Position numbers and translations under genes: made by a program
Assembly (NCBI GenBank): GCA_913054335.1
Contig: CAJXHL010000001.1
Span: 86,502 to 119,016, forward strand
Origin: an uncultured Gammaproteobacteria bacterium
Lineage (GTDB): Bacteria > Pseudomonadota > Gammaproteobacteria > PS1 > Pseudothioglobaceae
Length of the DNA stretch: 32,515 nt
Reading direction: 5' to 3'
Part shown: piece after piece, positions 19,089 through 28,456 of the stretch
How the letters are laid out: every line of letters begins with the position of its first letter
How positions within the stretch are numbered: position 1 is the first letter of the stretch
Notes under the pieces: model-generated
Told to the model about the DNA's origin: nothing
Seen by the model: the letters and a program-made list of their open reading frames with translations, nothing else
Databases searched by the model: none

Positions 19089-20003
19089 ATGGTCAAAGAT
19101 CAAAAAAACAAGCCCAAAGACGACCTTTGTTTTCAACAAATCGAGGTTTTTATTCGCCATCTTCGGGTGGAAAAGAACTATGCACAGAATACTATTGCTG
19201 CCTATCAAGGAGATTTGAATAAGTTATTACGCTTTGTTAAGGGCAGGGGTATGAGTCAGTGGCGCGATATTGATGAAAAAACGCTTAATTTGTTCGTTAT
19301 GGAGCTCAGACACGCAAATGTCTCTAATCGTTCAATTAGAAGGCATTTATCTTCCACTAGAGGTTTTTTCTCGTTTTTGCTAAGTCGTGGGGTGTTAAGT
19401 GAGAATTGCGCCAAAACCATCTCATCGCCAAAGCTGGGCCATACATTGCCAAAAACGCTTGATTTTGAGGATTTAAGTAGGATGATGCAACCGAAATCGA
19501 ATCGCCTTGAAGAGTTGAGAAATGTTGCCATGATCGAGCTTATTTATTCGTGTGCACTTAGGGTTTCGGAATTGGTTGGGCTCAACATCAATGACCTAGA
19601 TTTGCGTGAGGGCTTTGTTAAAGTTTTGGGTAAAGGTGCAAAGGCGCGTTTTGTACCCGTGGGTAAAGGCACAATTTCTGCAGTTGAAAATTATTTAATT
19701 AAAAGACCTGTGTGTGAAAATAGCGCTTTATTTGTCAACCAAAAGCAAATGAGGATTGGTGTTCGATCAGTGCAGAACATTATTAAAAAACGCGCTCAAG
19801 ACGTGGGCATTAAAGTCAATGTACATCCCCACATGTTAAGGCATGCGGCTGCAACGCATTTTTTACAATCCAGCCACGATTTAAGATCCGTTCAAGAGTT
19901 TTTGGGGCATAAGAGCATTAAGAGCACACAAGTGTACACGCATTTGGATTTTCTAGAATTATCCAAGGTTTATGATGATTGCCACCCAAGGGCCAAAAAA
20001 TGA
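19089..20003 (+). CDS. xerC: Site-specific tyrosine recombinase XerC
   Basis: XerC acts with XerD at the dif site to resolve chromosome dimers. From the ATG at 19089 the product has 304 residues; a TTG at 19065 would add eight residues without family support. The N-terminal SAM-like core-binding domain (FIRHLRVEKNYAQNTIAAYQ) is followed by the catalytic domain. It holds Arg158 in ALRVSELVGL, a Lys in GKGAKARFVPVG, His248 and Arg251 in HPHMLRHAAATH, His274 in FLGHKSIKSTQVYTHLD and the nucleophile Tyr283. The ending [11 protein letters not shown] is characteristic of XerC rather than XerD. It is the first gene of xerC-tsaC-hemF-tusA and overlaps tsaC by ATGA. This is a housekeeping recombinase, not a sign of an integrated element. 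Confidence 0.94.
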   Translation: MVKDQKNKPKDDLCFQQIEVFIRHLRVEKNYAQNTIAAYQGDLNKLLRFVKGRGMSQWRDIDEKTLNLFVMELRHANVSNRSIRRHLSSTRGFFSFLLSRGVLSENCAKTISSPKLGHTLPKTLDFEDLSRMMQPKSNRLEELRNVAMIELIYSCALRVSELVGLNINDLDLREGFVKVLGKGAKARFVPVGKGTISAVENYLIKRPVCENSALFVNQKQMRIGVRSVQNIIKKRAQDVGIKVNVHPHMLRHAAATHFLQSSHDLRSVQEFLGHKSIKSTQVYTHLDFLELSKVYDDCHPRAKK

Positions 20004-20551
20004 GCTCTAGTTTTAGACAAAGGTTGGCTTTGCAACATTTGCGCAGCGGTGTCATTGCACACCCAACTGATACCATTTACGGCCTTGCCTGTTTGGCGAA
20101 CAATCCATTTGCCATTAGTCAAATGATTGGTTTGAAGTGCAGAGATAAATCAAAAGGACTCATTCTTTTGGCGTCTGATATTAAGTATGTGTTGCCTTAT
20201 ATTGATTCTACTTTCATTGGTGATCTTATTGACGGGGTGCAGATGACAAAAAACCAACCAACCACTTTTTTAGTGCCAGCGGATTCAAACACATCAACAA
20301 TGCTAACTGGCTGCAGTGCATTGATTGCCGTGCGTTTAACAGATAATGCCTTGGTGCGGTTTTTTTGTGAGAGTTCTAACTCTGCCTTGGTGTCGACCAG
20401 TGCCAATGTACAGGGGCAAAAAACTGCCTCATCTTTATTGCAATTGCGCTCGCAATTCAGTAATGGACTGTCGTTTGCACTTTCGCCGACCAAGTACAAC
20501 AATCAAGCCTCAGCAATTATTAACCTAATTAGTGGCGAGAGAATCCGATGA
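20000..20551 (+). CDS. tsaC: Threonylcarbamoyl-AMP synthase TsaC (YrdC)
   Basis: TsaC makes threonylcarbamoyl-AMP from threonine, bicarbonate and ATP, the first step of the t6A37 modification of tRNAs. The start is the ATG at 20000, overlapping the xerC stop (ATGA), giving 183 residues beginning [20 protein letters not shown]. Motifs are [11 protein letters not shown], the substrate-binding [12 protein letters not shown], a Pro/Thr-rich core [15 protein letters not shown] and [10 protein letters not shown]. The short length without the C-terminal Sua5 domain identifies the TsaC type. It overlaps hemF by four bases (ATGA). Confidence 0.93.
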   Translation: MSSSFRQRLALQHLRSGVIAHPTDTIYGLACLANNPFAISQMIGLKCRDKSKGLILLASDIKYVLPYIDSTFIGDLIDGVQMTKNQPTTFLVPADSNTSTMLTGCSALIAVRLTDNALVRFFCESSNSALVSTSANVQGQKTASSLLQLRSQFSNGLSFALSPTKYNNQASAIINLISGERIR

Positions 20552-21447
20552 TTGAGCAAGTCAAAAGTTATTTACTGGAGTTGCAAAAAAATATTTGTCA
20601 ACAGGTTGAGCGCCTTGAAGACGCCGAGAGCTTTGTGATTGATGATTGGCAAAAAGAGAGCGGTGCAGGCTACGGTAAAACTAACGTCTTAAGCAATGGC
20701 AAGGTTTTCGAACGAGCTGGGGTAAATTTTTCCTGCGTTGAAGGCTCTAAAATGCCAGGCTCTGCAACAGCACTTCGACCAGAACTCGAAGGTCGAAATT
20801 ATAAAGCTCTGGGCGTCTCTTTAGTTCTTCATCCGCAAAATCCTTACGTGCCAACATCGCACGCAAACGTTCGATTCTTTATCGCTGAAAAAGCTGGTGA
20901 AGAGCCTATCTGGTGGTTTGGTGGCGGCTTTGATTTAACCCCTTATTATGGCTTTGATGAGGACGTGATTCATTGGCACACTGAGGCAAAAAATGCATGC
21001 GCACCTTTTGGTAAAGATGTCTATCCAAAATACAAAAAATGGTGTGATGAGTATTTCTATATGAAACACAGAGAAGAACCGCGTGGGGTTGGTGGTTTGT
21101 TCTTTGACGATCTAAGTGGTGACAATTTTGATCAGAGTTTTGCCTTTATGCAAAGTGTTGGTGATGCCTTTTCTAAAGCTTATTTTCCGATTGTTGAGAA
21201 GCGTAAAGATACGCCATTTGGTAATAGGGAGCGTAACTTTCAGCTTCATCGTCGTGGACGCTACGTAGAATTTAATTTAATTTATGATCGCGGTACTTTA
21301 TTTGGCCTTCAAAGTGGTGGACGAACCGAGTCCATCCTGATGTCTATGCCGCCAGAAGTTCGCTGGTCTTATCAGTTTGAAGTTAAAGAGGGTAGCGAGG
21401 AAGAGCGATTGTACGCTCATTATTTAAAACCTAAGGAGTGGGTGTAA
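20548..21447 (+). CDS. hemF: Oxygen-dependent coproporphyrinogen III oxidase
   Basis: HemF converts coproporphyrinogen III to protoporphyrinogen IX with O2, a late step of heme synthesis, so its presence suggests at least some aerobic growth. The 299-residue product has the same length as the E. coli enzyme. Recognisable blocks are [78 protein letters not shown] and [14 protein letters not shown]. The conserved His residues in [15 protein letters not shown] and HWHTEAK are kept. It is translationally coupled to tsaC (ATGA) and to tusA (TAATG). Confidence 0.97.
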   Translation: MIEQVKSYLLELQKNICQQVERLEDAESFVIDDWQKESGAGYGKTNVLSNGKVFERAGVNFSCVEGSKMPGSATALRPELEGRNYKALGVSLVLHPQNPYVPTSHANVRFFIAEKAGEEPIWWFGGGFDLTPYYGFDEDVIHWHTEAKNACAPFGKDVYPKYKKWCDEYFYMKHREEPRGVGGLFFDDLSGDNFDQSFAFMQSVGDAFSKAYFPIVEKRKDTPFGNRERNFQLHRRGRYVEFNLIYDRGTLFGLQSGGRTESILMSMPPEVRWSYQFEVKEGSEEERLYAHYLKPKEWV

Positions 21448-21674
21448 TGAAACATAGTTTGGATGCAATTCGTTTAATGTGCCCAATGCCGGTGATTAGA
21501 TTGAGTCAAAAAATCAACGAGTTAGAGGTGGGTGATACGATTGAAATTACTGCCACTGATCCCGGGGTCAAGCACGACATTCCTGCTTGGTGTCGAGTGC
21601 ATGGACATAGCGTGCTCGATGTAGAAGAAAAGGATGATCAGATTATCTTACTTGTTGAAATTAATAAGGTATAA
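21447..21674 (+). CDS. tusA: TusA/SirA-family sulfur carrier protein
   Basis: TusA-family proteins carry sulfur as a persulfide on a conserved Cys for tRNA thiolation, molybdenum cofactor synthesis or dissimilatory sulfur metabolism. The start is the ATG at 21447, preceded by AAGGAG at 21433-21438, which gives 75 residues. An upstream GTG at 21438 would add three. The CPxP motif is intact, with the active Cys at residue 12 (RLMCPMPVIRL), followed by GDTIEITATDPG and DIPAWCRVHGH. It overlaps hemF by one base. No other sulfur-transfer genes (rhd, dsrE, tusBCD) are nearby, so the exact role cannot be decided from context. A candidate glnA promoter overlaps its 3' end. Confidence 0.88.
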   Translation: MKHSLDAIRLMCPMPVIRLSQKINELEVGDTIEITATDPGVKHDIPAWCRVHGHSVLDVEEKDDQIILLVEINKV

Positions 21675-21675
21675 T
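21647..21675 (+). promoter_or_regulatory. Candidate glnA promoter overlapping the tusA stop
   Basis: A perfect TATAAT (21670-21675) lies 17 bases after CTTACT (21647-21652, weak -35). Initiation near 21682 would give a leader of about 114 bases that begins just before the palindrome at 21690. A second, weaker candidate is TTGGCA around 21745 with TAAACT downstream. Confidence 0.4.
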
Positions 21676-21689
21676 TCGCGACTGAAATA

Positions 21690-21710
21690 ATTTAAGAGAA
21701 TCTCTTAAAT
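21690..21710. repeat. 21-base perfect palindrome in the glnA leader
   Basis: ATTTAAGAGA-A-TCTCTTAAAT: two 10-base arms around a single A, between the TATAAT and the glnA start. It is A+T-rich and has no T-run after it, so an operator or a leader hairpin fits better than a terminator for tusA. Confidence 0.5.
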
Positions 21711-21795
21711 AACTTTCTTTTCTGTTTGCAACGGCGCAGACTTCTTGGCAATGCTTGTCAGTGTTTTTTAAACTATATTAACCATAGGAGTATGT

Positions 21796-23205
21796 ATGTC
21801 TGCAAAAGATGTAATGAAAATGATTGAAGATCATGACGTTAAGTTTATCGATTTTCGTTTTACGGATACAAAAGGTAAAGAGCAGCACACCAGTGTACCT
21901 GCACATTCTATTGACGCTGAAAAATTAGCAGAGGGTCAAATGTTTGACGGTTCTTCAATCGCAGGTTGGAAGCCGATTAACGACTCAGACATGATTATGA
22001 TGCCTGATGCAGATACGGCGGTCTTAGATCCATTTACAGAAGAAGTAACACTCAATATTCGTTGTAACATTATTGATCCTTCTGATATGAAAGGCTACGA
22101 AAAAGACCCGCGTTCTCTAGCAGCACGTGCTGAAGCTTACTTAATTGAAACGGGTATCGGAGATACTGCATATTTTGGCAATGAACCAGAATTCTTCGTA
22201 TTCGACAGTGTTAAGTGGGATACAGGCTTGGGCATGATGGGTAAAGCATTCTATGAAATTATTTCAGAAGAGGCCTCTTGGGCTTCTGGTCAAGATTTTG
22301 AAGGCGGCAACAAAGGTCACCGTCCAGGCATTAAAGGCGGTTACTTCCCTGTGCCACCAGTTGATTCGTTGCATGATTTACGTGCACAAATGTGTTTAGC
22401 GATTGAAGAAATGGGTGTGACGACTGAAGTTCATCACCACGAAGTAGGCACTGCTGGTCAGTGTGAAATCGGTGCGCTTTTTAACACCATGGTGAAAAAG
22501 GCTGACGAAACGCAAATCCTTAAATACTGCGTACATAACGTTGCTCACCTTTACGGCAAAACAGCGACATTTATGCCTAAACCAATTGCTGTTGATAACG
22601 GCAATGGTATGCACGTTCACATGTCAATTGCAAAAGATGGTAAGAACTTATTTGATGGTGACGGTTATGGTAAATTAAGTGAAACTGCACTTTACTACAT
22701 TGGTGGTATTATTAAGCACTCTCGTGCTTTAAATGCCTTCACCAACCCCTCAACTAACTCATACAAGCGCTTGGTTCCTGGCTTTGAAGCGCCAGAAATT
22801 CTAGCCTATTCAGCTAAGAACCGTTCTGCTGCGATTCGTATTCCTTTTGTGACAAACCCTAAAGGTCGTCGTATTGAAGTTCGCTTCCCAGATTCTACTG
22901 CCAACCCTTACTTAGCTTTTGCTGCTTTGTTGATGGCTGGCCTTGACGGTATTAAAAATAAAATTCACCCAGGTGAACCGGTGGATGTAGATCTATATAA
23001 TGCTGATACTACTGGTATTCCAAAAGTTTGTGGCATGCTTCATATCGCCCTTGAAGAGCTTGACAAAGATCGTGAGTTCTTAAAGCCAGGTGGCGTGTTT
23101 ACCGATGCGGTTATCGATTCATTTATTGAATTAAAGATGCTAGAAGTTACAGCAATGAGAGCGACACCTCAGCCGCTTGAGTTCGACATGTACTACAGCT
23201 GTTAG
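21796..23205 (+). CDS. glnA: Type I glutamine synthetase
   Basis: GlnA makes glutamine from glutamate, ammonia and ATP and is the main entry of ammonium. The 469-residue product shows the GS-I blocks [78 protein letters not shown] and NRSAAIRIP. The tyrosine adenylylated in enterobacterial enzymes has a counterpart at about residue 401 ([10 protein letters not shown]), although the loop after it is shorter and less acidic than the E. coli NLYDLPPEE region. AGGAG at 21786-21790 precedes the ATG. It stands alone with its own promoter candidate and a strong terminator; ntrBC do not follow. Confidence 0.97.
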   Translation: MSAKDVMKMIEDHDVKFIDFRFTDTKGKEQHTSVPAHSIDAEKLAEGQMFDGSSIAGWKPINDSDMIMMPDADTAVLDPFTEEVTLNIRCNIIDPSDMKGYEKDPRSLAARAEAYLIETGIGDTAYFGNEPEFFVFDSVKWDTGLGMMGKAFYEIISEEASWASGQDFEGGNKGHRPGIKGGYFPVPPVDSLHDLRAQMCLAIEEMGVTTEVHHHEVGTAGQCEIGALFNTMVKKADETQILKYCVHNVAHLYGKTATFMPKPIAVDNGNGMHVHMSIAKDGKNLFDGDGYGKLSETALYYIGGIIKHSRALNAFTNPSTNSYKRLVPGFEAPEILAYSAKNRSAAIRIPFVTNPKGRRIEVRFPDSTANPYLAFAALLMAGLDGIKNKIHPGEPVDVDLYNADTTGIPKVCGMLHIALEELDKDREFLKPGGVFTDAVIDSFIELKMLEVTAMRATPQPLEFDMYYSC

Positions 23206-23222
23206 TTCGTTAGCAATTGATT

Positions 23223-23251
23223 AAAAGCCGCGCAAAGCGCGGCTTTTTTTT
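23223..23251 (+). terminator. Rho-independent terminator of glnA
   Basis: AAAAGCCGCGC and GCGCGGCTTTT pair around an AAA loop and are followed by a run of eight T's, 18 bases after the glnA stop. Confidence 0.95.
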
Positions 23252-23268
23252 GTATTAAATAACCAAAC

Positions 23269-23290
23269 CAGACTACGGTAAAATAGTCTG
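23269..23290. promoter_or_regulatory. Inverted repeat at the bioB promoter region (possible operator)
   Basis: CAGACTA (23269-23275) and TAGTCTG (23284-23290) form a perfect 7-base inverted repeat with an 8-base spacer that contains a -10-like TAAAAT (23279-23284). It lies 33 bases before the bioB start. The sequence does not match the BirA operator or the BioR site as I know them. Operator role is inference. Confidence 0.45.
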
Positions 23291-23322
23291 TATATTGATT
23301 ACTTATTTTCCAGAAAAATAAC

Positions 23323-24264
23323 ATGATAGAAATTAGAAACAACTGGCACTTAGATGAAATTAACGCACTTTTTGAAACGCCATTTAACGACCTTCTTTTT
23401 ATGGCGCACAGCATTCATCGTGAAGTTTTTGATCCTAATCAAGTCCAAGTTAGTTCGCTATTAAACATCAAAACAGGCGCATGCCCTGAGGATTGTTCTT
23501 ATTGCTCTCAAAGTTCAAAGTACGATACTGGTCTTGAGCGTGAAAAATTAATGGACATTGACCTTGTTTTACAACAAGCACAAGAGGCTAAAAACAAAGG
23601 CGCAACACGTTTTTGTATGGGTGCAGCTTGGCGTAATCCGACTGATAAAAGCCTAGATAAAGTCATTCCGATGATTCAAGGCGTTAAGGCAATGGGTATG
23701 GAGACTTGTGTGACTCTTGGTATGCTAACACCAACTCAAGCCGGCACTTTAAAAGAGGCCGGTCTGGATTACTATAATCACAATATTGACACCTCAAAAG
23801 AACACTACGGTAATGTGGTTTCAACGCGTAAGTTCCAAGATAGATTGGACACGCTTGATGCCGTTTATAATGCCGGCATCAATGTCTGCAGTGGTGGTAT
23901 TCTAGGCTTGGGCGAAACACAAGTTGACCGCGCTTCTATGTTGCAGTCACTCTCTAACCTTGAGGCACATCCAGACAGTGTGCCAATCAATCTCTTGGTG
24001 CCAATTCCAGGCACGCCGTTCGAGCACATTGAGCCGCCAAGTGAGAGTGAGTTTGTACGCACGATTGCTGTTGCTAGAATCTTGATGCCAAAGGCTGTTG
24101 TTCGTTTATCTGCTGGTAGGCTTGAAATGGGTGAGGGTATGCAAGCCTTATGCTTCTTTGCTGGCGCTAATTCGATTTTCTACGGCGAGCAATTGTTGAC
24201 GACTAGTAATCCGACAGCTGGGGATGATCAAGCACTTTTTCAGCGCTTAGGCATTAATAGATAG
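23323..24264 (+). CDS. bioB: Biotin synthase
   Basis: BioB inserts sulfur into dethiobiotin in the last step of biotin synthesis; it is a radical-SAM enzyme with a 4Fe-4S and a sacrificial 2Fe-2S cluster. The 313-residue product has the radical-SAM cysteines 54, 58 and 61 in [15 protein letters not shown]. Further family blocks are [45 protein letters not shown] and [10 protein letters not shown], and the late [17 protein letters not shown]. Start is the ATG at 23323. No bioF, bioC or bioD lies alongside. Its last 25 bases overlap the end of murG on the other strand. Confidence 0.97.
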   Translation: MIEIRNNWHLDEINALFETPFNDLLFMAHSIHREVFDPNQVQVSSLLNIKTGACPEDCSYCSQSSKYDTGLEREKLMDIDLVLQQAQEAKNKGATRFCMGAAWRNPTDKSLDKVIPMIQGVKAMGMETCVTLGMLTPTQAGTLKEAGLDYYNHNIDTSKEHYGNVVSTRKFQDRLDTLDAVYNAGINVCSGGILGLGETQVDRASMLQSLSNLEAHPDSVPINLLVPIPGTPFEHIEPPSESEFVRTIAVARILMPKAVVRLSAGRLEMGEGMQALCFFAGANSIFYGEQLLTTSNPTAGDDQALFQRLGINR

Positions 24265-25274
24265 TCAGCTATTACCATGGCTGGTTTGTGTTGCTGAAGA
24301 GAGCCCAGAGCGTCTGATATCGATTTCAATTTTGCCTCATCGAGTGATTGCAATATTTCATCAATTGCTTTATTGCTAAGGGCTTCTTCCTCTAGAAGAA
24401 TGCCAGCACCAACGTCACTCAGATGCTTGGCGTTCGACTTTTGATGGTCATCTACCGCATAAGGAAATGGTATTAATATGGCCACACTTTTAGTGGCGAT
24501 GAGCTCAGAAACAGTCATTGCACCTGCGCGACAAATAACCACATCTGCCCATTCGTAAGCTTCTTTAATTGATTCAATAAACGGCTCAATTCTGAATTCC
24601 TTATTCTTTTGTTGTTGATACAACGCCTTGGTTGAATCGTAATGCTGTTCTCCAGTTTGGTGCCAAATATTAACCGGGTTGTTTATTTTAGCTACAGTTT
24701 CGTTGATTTTTTTAGCACCAAGAGAGCCACCAAGAATCAATAGGTTGCTTACTGTTTTTGGCGCTCTTTTTTCTTTTGCGTCAAAAAGCAAAGGATTGCC
24801 AACCGTCACAGCTCTGGTTTCAGATTTAAATGACCCTTTAAAGGCTTGAAATGTAACTCTAGCCAATCTTGATAAGATTAAATTAGTCGTGCCGGGGATG
24901 GTGTTTTGCTCATGGATAGCTAACGGTACAAATAATATCTTGGCTACAATTCCGCCAATACCAGACGCATAGCCACCCATACCCAATACTTGGTTAGGTC
25001 GCACTTTGATAAAGACATGCAGTACTTGAAAAAAGCTAACAATTAATACAAAAAATGCCTTGAATAAGGTGAGGATATTTTTGCCTCTTAAACCCGATGA
25101 ATTGACTGTATGTAGTGGAAAGCCATGTTTCGGAACAAGAGCGTTTTCCATGCCTTTTGTTGTACCTAACCATTCAACAATTACACCTCTATTTTGAAGT
25201 TCTTTAGCAATTGCTAAGGCGGGGAAAATATGTCCGCCCGTACCACCTGCCATAATTAAAACTTTGTTAGACAT
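24240..25274 (-). CDS. murG: UDP-N-acetylglucosamine-undecaprenyl-pyrophosphoryl-MurNAc-pentapeptide GlcNAc transferase
   Basis: MurG adds GlcNAc to lipid I to make lipid II on the cytoplasmic face of the inner membrane. The 344-residue GT-B protein shows [15 protein letters not shown] at the N-terminus, [32 protein letters not shown] and [14 protein letters not shown]. In the second domain are [22 protein letters not shown] and the donor-binding [15 protein letters not shown]. Its start overlaps the end of ftsW by eight bases, the pairing seen in division and cell wall (dcw) clusters. murC, murD and mraY are not present here, and the 3' end runs into bioB. Confidence 0.96.
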   Translation of the reverse strand: MSNKVLIMAGGTGGHIFPALAIAKELQNRGVIVEWLGTTKGMENALVPKHGFPLHTVNSSGLRGKNILTLFKAFFVLIVSFFQVLHVFIKVRPNQVLGMGGYASGIGGIVAKILFVPLAIHEQNTIPGTTNLILSRLARVTFQAFKGSFKSETRAVTVGNPLLFDAKEKRAPKTVSNLLILGGSLGAKKINETVAKINNPVNIWHQTGEQHYDSTKALYQQQKNKEFRIEPFIESIKEAYEWADVVICRAGAMTVSELIATKSVAILIPFPYAVDDHQKSNAKHLSDVGAGILLEEEALSNKAIDEILQSLDEAKLKSISDALGSLQQHKPAMVIADYLLMPKR

Positions 25275-26412
25275 ACTTACGTTGTTTAGAGTAGTCTGTT
25301 TTGCTTTCCATGTCGATTCTCAGAATAATTGCTAAAGAGATAATGGCAAAAATCATCGATGTACCGCCATAACTAAGCAGGGGCAGAGTAAATCCTTTTG
25401 GTGGCAACAAGCCAAGATTCATGCCAATATTAACGGTGATTTGCATTGCAAACCAAGTGCAAATGCCAAATGCTACATACGAGCTGTATTTTCGACCTTT
25501 TTTTAAAGCCGACTGAGCAATATTAAAGCCTTTTGTTAGGATAAAGAAAAAGCAAAAAATCACAAACAACATCCCAGCAATTCCAAGCTCTTCACCGATT
25601 ACGGCAAATATCATATCGGTGTGTCTTTCCGGTAGCAAGCCATATTTTTGCACACCAGCACCAAGCCCAGTGCCAAACCAGTCACCACGCGCAATACCGA
25701 TTAAGGCCGCTTTTGTTTGATCAACTTTTTCACTGGGATTGGTCCATAAACTCTCCTGCCAGAATGAGGTAAAGCGCATTAAACGGTTTGGAATCAAAGT
25801 GATAAGTACACCAATTAAGGCAAAAAAGGATGCCAGCACAATTCCAAGTTGTTTGAGATAGGAGCCGGCGGCAAAAAGCATCGCCATGGCAGAAAGAGTG
25901 ACAATCAAGGTTGCTCCAAGATCTGTCTCGAGTAACAATAATATGTCTGCGGAGCCCACTATAATTAATGTTTTAACAAACCCCATCCATGGACTTCGTA
26001 CATCTTTTTCTTGTCGAATAAGGAAGCCCGCCATAAATAGAATCATAGATAATTTCATCAATTCTGAGGGCTGAAATTTAAAGTAAATAAAATTAATCCA
26101 GCGTGCTGATCCCTTGACTTCATGACCAATTGGTTTGGGAAAAAAAACAATAACCAGCAGCACCAAGGTCAGTGCAAAAAGTGGCACCGAGTATTTCTGA
26201 AAAAATGAAATTGGCGTCCTTAGAACGAGCAACCCTGCCGTGAGACCAATGAAGATGAAAAGCGTTTGTTTAAAAAAATATGAGTAGCTTTCAAAGTAGG
26301 CAAGCGAGGCGGAAAAAGACATAATCCAACCAAAAACAATCATTAGTAAAATTGCTGACAAAAGGGATTTGTCGGGCATTTGTTTGGTTTTCATAATAGG
26401 GTTTGATTGCAT
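25267..26412 (-). CDS. ftsW: Peptidoglycan glycosyltransferase FtsW (SEDS family)
   Basis: FtsW is the septal SEDS-family peptidoglycan polymerase that works with FtsI in the divisome. The polytopic product shows KFQPSELMKLSMILFMAGF, ADILLLLETDLGATLIV, GARNP-like loop replaced by AGSYLKQLG, the large extracytoplasmic loop with GTGLGAGVQKYGLLPERHTD and MIFAVIGEELG, and LPLLSYGGTSM near the end. I start it at the ATG with complement at 26410-26412 (MQSNPIMKTKQMPDKS, 381 residues); 26394 is equally possible. The frame is open to 26586, but the added residues are not FtsW-like and cover the ybiT promoter. FtsW rather than RodA is supported by the adjacent murG and by HTDMIFAVIGEELG. Confidence 0.92.
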   Translation of the reverse strand: MQSNPIMKTKQMPDKSLLSAILLMIVFGWIMSFSASLAYFESYSYFFKQTLFIFIGLTAGLLVLRTPISFFQKYSVPLFALTLVLLVIVFFPKPIGHEVKGSARWINFIYFKFQPSELMKLSMILFMAGFLIRQEKDVRSPWMGFVKTLIIVGSADILLLLETDLGATLIVTLSAMAMLFAAGSYLKQLGIVLASFFALIGVLITLIPNRLMRFTSFWQESLWTNPSEKVDQTKAALIGIARGDWFGTGLGAGVQKYGLLPERHTDMIFAVIGEELGIAGMLFVIFCFFFILTKGFNIAQSALKKGRKYSSYVAFGICTWFAMQITVNIGMNLGLLPPKGFTLPLLSYGGTSMIFAIISLAIILRIDMESKTDYSKQRKYV

Positions 26413-26522
26413 AAAGCTGTATTTTAAACTTTTGTTCTTTATGTGCATAAAGTAATTACTAAAGAGTGATTCGACTGTGCGATTTAAGTTCATCTGCCAA
26501 CACGGTGTAAGCGCTCTCAGGG

Positions 26523-26528
26523 TATAAT
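26523..26528 (+). promoter_or_regulatory. -10 element upstream of the YbiT-type gene
   Basis: A perfect TATAAT lies 28 bases before the start codon. No good -35 is visible at 16 to 18 bases upstream, and there is no Shine-Dalgarno before the ATG. Confidence 0.35.
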
Positions 26529-26556
26529 ACTCGACTTTTGTAAACGCCCTCAGCCC

Positions 26557-28143
26557 ATGATTTCTACTGCAAATATCACCATGCAATTTGGTGAAAAGCC
26601 TTTATTTGAAAATATTTCGGTTAAATTTCAAAATGGCAATCGCTACGGACTAATTGGCGCAAACGGTTGTGGCAAGTCCACTCTGATGAAAATTCTAACG
26701 GGTGAATTAAAACCATCTGGCGGTTCGGTGATGGTTGGCGAAGGGCAAAGACTCGGCGTTTTATCGCAAGATCAGTTTGCTTTTGAATCATGCCGCGTAG
26801 TTGATACCGTCATCATGGGCCACAAAGAATTGTGGAAAATTAAAGCTGAAAGAGAGCGCATCTATTCATTGCCAGAGATGAGTGAAGAGGATGGCATTAA
26901 AGTTGCTGAATTGGAAATGGAATTTGCTGAAATGGATGGCTACATGGCCGAATCCTCTGCCAGTGAATTGTTGCTTGGTTTGGATATTCCTCTTGATCAG
27001 CATTATGGCCTAATGAGTGAAATAGCACCAGGTTGGAAGTTGCGTGTGCTTTTGGCGCAAGCGCTGTTTTCTGATCCAGAAGTCTTGCTTTTGGATGAGC
27101 CTACGAACAACTTGGACATTAACTCGATTCGTTGGTTGGAGGGTGTTTTGAGTGCTCGAAAAGCGACGATGGTCATTGTTTCGCACGATAGACATTTCCT
27201 CAACGGTGTTTGCACACACATGGCAGACCTTGACTACGGCGCACTTAATGTATTTCCTGGCAGTTATGACGACTTTATGGTTGCGGCAACAGCCATTCAA
27301 GAGAGAATGCGTTCTGACAACGCCAAGAAAGAAGAAAAAATCAAAGACCTGAAGCATTTTGTTTCACGCTTTTCTGCCAATGCTTCTAAATCAAAACAAG
27401 CAACTTCGCGCTTAAAACAACTTGATAAGATTGTGCTTGATGATATCAAGCCTTCATCACGCGTTAGTCCTTACATTATCTTTAATCAAACCAAAGGTTT
27501 GTTCAGAAACATTCTTGAAGTTAAAGATGTCTCTAAAAGTTTTGGCGAGCTGAAAGTACTCAACGACATTAACTTGTTAATTGAAACTGGCGAAAGAGTT
27601 GCAATTATTGGCCAAAATGGTATTGGTAAAACAACCCTACTGCGCACACTATTTGGCGAACACACGCCCGAGAGTGGCATGGTGAAATGGAGTGAAAATG
27701 CCAATATTGGCTATTACGCACAGGATCACAGTGCTGATTTTGAAAAGGACATGAGCGTTCTTGATTGGATGAGTCAATTCAAAAGTGAAAAGGACGACGT
27801 ACAAGTGATGCGCGGCGTTCTTGGAAAAATGCTTTTCGGTAAAGAAGACGTTAAAAAGAGAGTTAAATCGCTTTCTGGTGGCGAGAAAGGTCGTATGCTT
27901 TTTGGCAGATTAATGTTGCAAAAACCAAACATCCTATTGATGGACGAGCCAACCAACCACTTGGACATGGAATCGATCGAGGCACTAAACCTTGCACTTG
28001 ATAATTATGAGGGTACACTAATCTTTGTAAGCCACGATAGAGAGTTTGTTTCTTCTTTATCTACTCGCATCATTGAACTAAAAGAGGATGGGGCGCATTA
28101 TTACTCTGGCAATTACGAGGATTATTTGCTTACCCAAAAGTAA
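26557..28143 (+). CDS. ybiT: ABC-F family ATPase, YbiT type
   Basis: ABC-F proteins are soluble twin ATPases that act on the ribosomal E site; YbiT is one of the widespread housekeeping members. The 528-residue product begins [20 protein letters not shown]. It has Walker A motifs GANGCGKST (about 36-44) and GQNGIGKTT, and Walker B motifs in [12 protein letters not shown] and [12 protein letters not shown]. The second signature is normal ([12 protein letters not shown]), whereas the first reads [15 protein letters not shown], a change also found in E. coli YbiT. The linker between the domains holds [18 protein letters not shown]. No membrane segments. It is divergent from ftsW. Confidence 0.93.
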   Translation: MISTANITMQFGEKPLFENISVKFQNGNRYGLIGANGCGKSTLMKILTGELKPSGGSVMVGEGQRLGVLSQDQFAFESCRVVDTVIMGHKELWKIKAERERIYSLPEMSEEDGIKVAELEMEFAEMDGYMAESSASELLLGLDIPLDQHYGLMSEIAPGWKLRVLLAQALFSDPEVLLLDEPTNNLDINSIRWLEGVLSARKATMVIVSHDRHFLNGVCTHMADLDYGALNVFPGSYDDFMVAATAIQERMRSDNAKKEEKIKDLKHFVSRFSANASKSKQATSRLKQLDKIVLDDIKPSSRVSPYIIFNQTKGLFRNILEVKDVSKSFGELKVLNDINLLIETGERVAIIGQNGIGKTTLLRTLFGEHTPESGMVKWSENANIGYYAQDHSADFEKDMSVLDWMSQFKSEKDDVQVMRGVLGKMLFGKEDVKKRVKSLSGGEKGRMLFGRLMLQKPNILLMDEPTNHLDMESIEALNLALDNYEGTLIFVSHDREFVSSLSTRIIELKEDGAHYYSGNYEDYLLTQK

Positions 28144-28456
28144 ATGCTATTAGAGACCTTTGTATAAATCATTTTAAATTTGCTGAGTAATAAAAATGAA
28201 TAAAAAATGTGTAAAAACTTATACCCCAAGGGCACTTCCTTCGGGCGATATAATAGCACTAGCTATTGATGAGAGTTTTTATCCACTTTTTAGCTTTTTT
28301 AACCTCAGCCCTTTGGGATAGGGGATTTTTCACCCGAAGGCAAGCTTCGCATTCTCATTTTCCTGGGTTAAATTTCATCACTAGACAACAAGTAGAGTTT
28401 CAAAAATTATGCCTTGTGAAATGAAAAAAATCCCACTATCAAACCAAAAGTGATTT
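28144..28456. other. 313-base intergenic region rich in inverted repeats
   Basis: No convincing gene or tRNA is seen here. Between about 28220 and 28350 lie several repeats. CCCCAAGGG (28224-28232) is complementary, with one extra base, to part of GCCCTTTGGG (28308-28317). CCTTCGGG (28238-28245) pairs perfectly with CCCGAAGG (28333-28340). AATAGC-ACTA-GCTATT (28252-28267) and CGAAG-GCAAG-CTTCG (28335-28349) are local hairpins. A TATAAT lies at 28249-28254. The order A-B-A'-B' of the first two pairs means they form either a pseudoknot or two alternative folds. CCTCAGCCCTTTGGGATAGG followed by T's (28303-28329) could also be a poor terminator for ybiT. Confidence 0.5.

Noticed and set aside
19089-20003. 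Tyrosine recombinase as evidence for an integrated element
   Set aside because: Catalytic and C-terminal motifs ([11 protein letters not shown]) identify chromosomal XerC in an operon with tsaC and hemF; no att repeats or cargo genes.
21740-21765. Possible sigma-54 promoter before glnA (TGGCA followed by TTG)
   Set aside because: The distance between the GG and the expected GC is two bases too short, and the GC itself is absent (TTGTC).
27010-27357. 115-codon open frame opposite the YbiT-type gene
   Set aside because: Low-complexity, Phe- and Cys-rich translation antisense to a clear ABC-F gene; a shadow frame.
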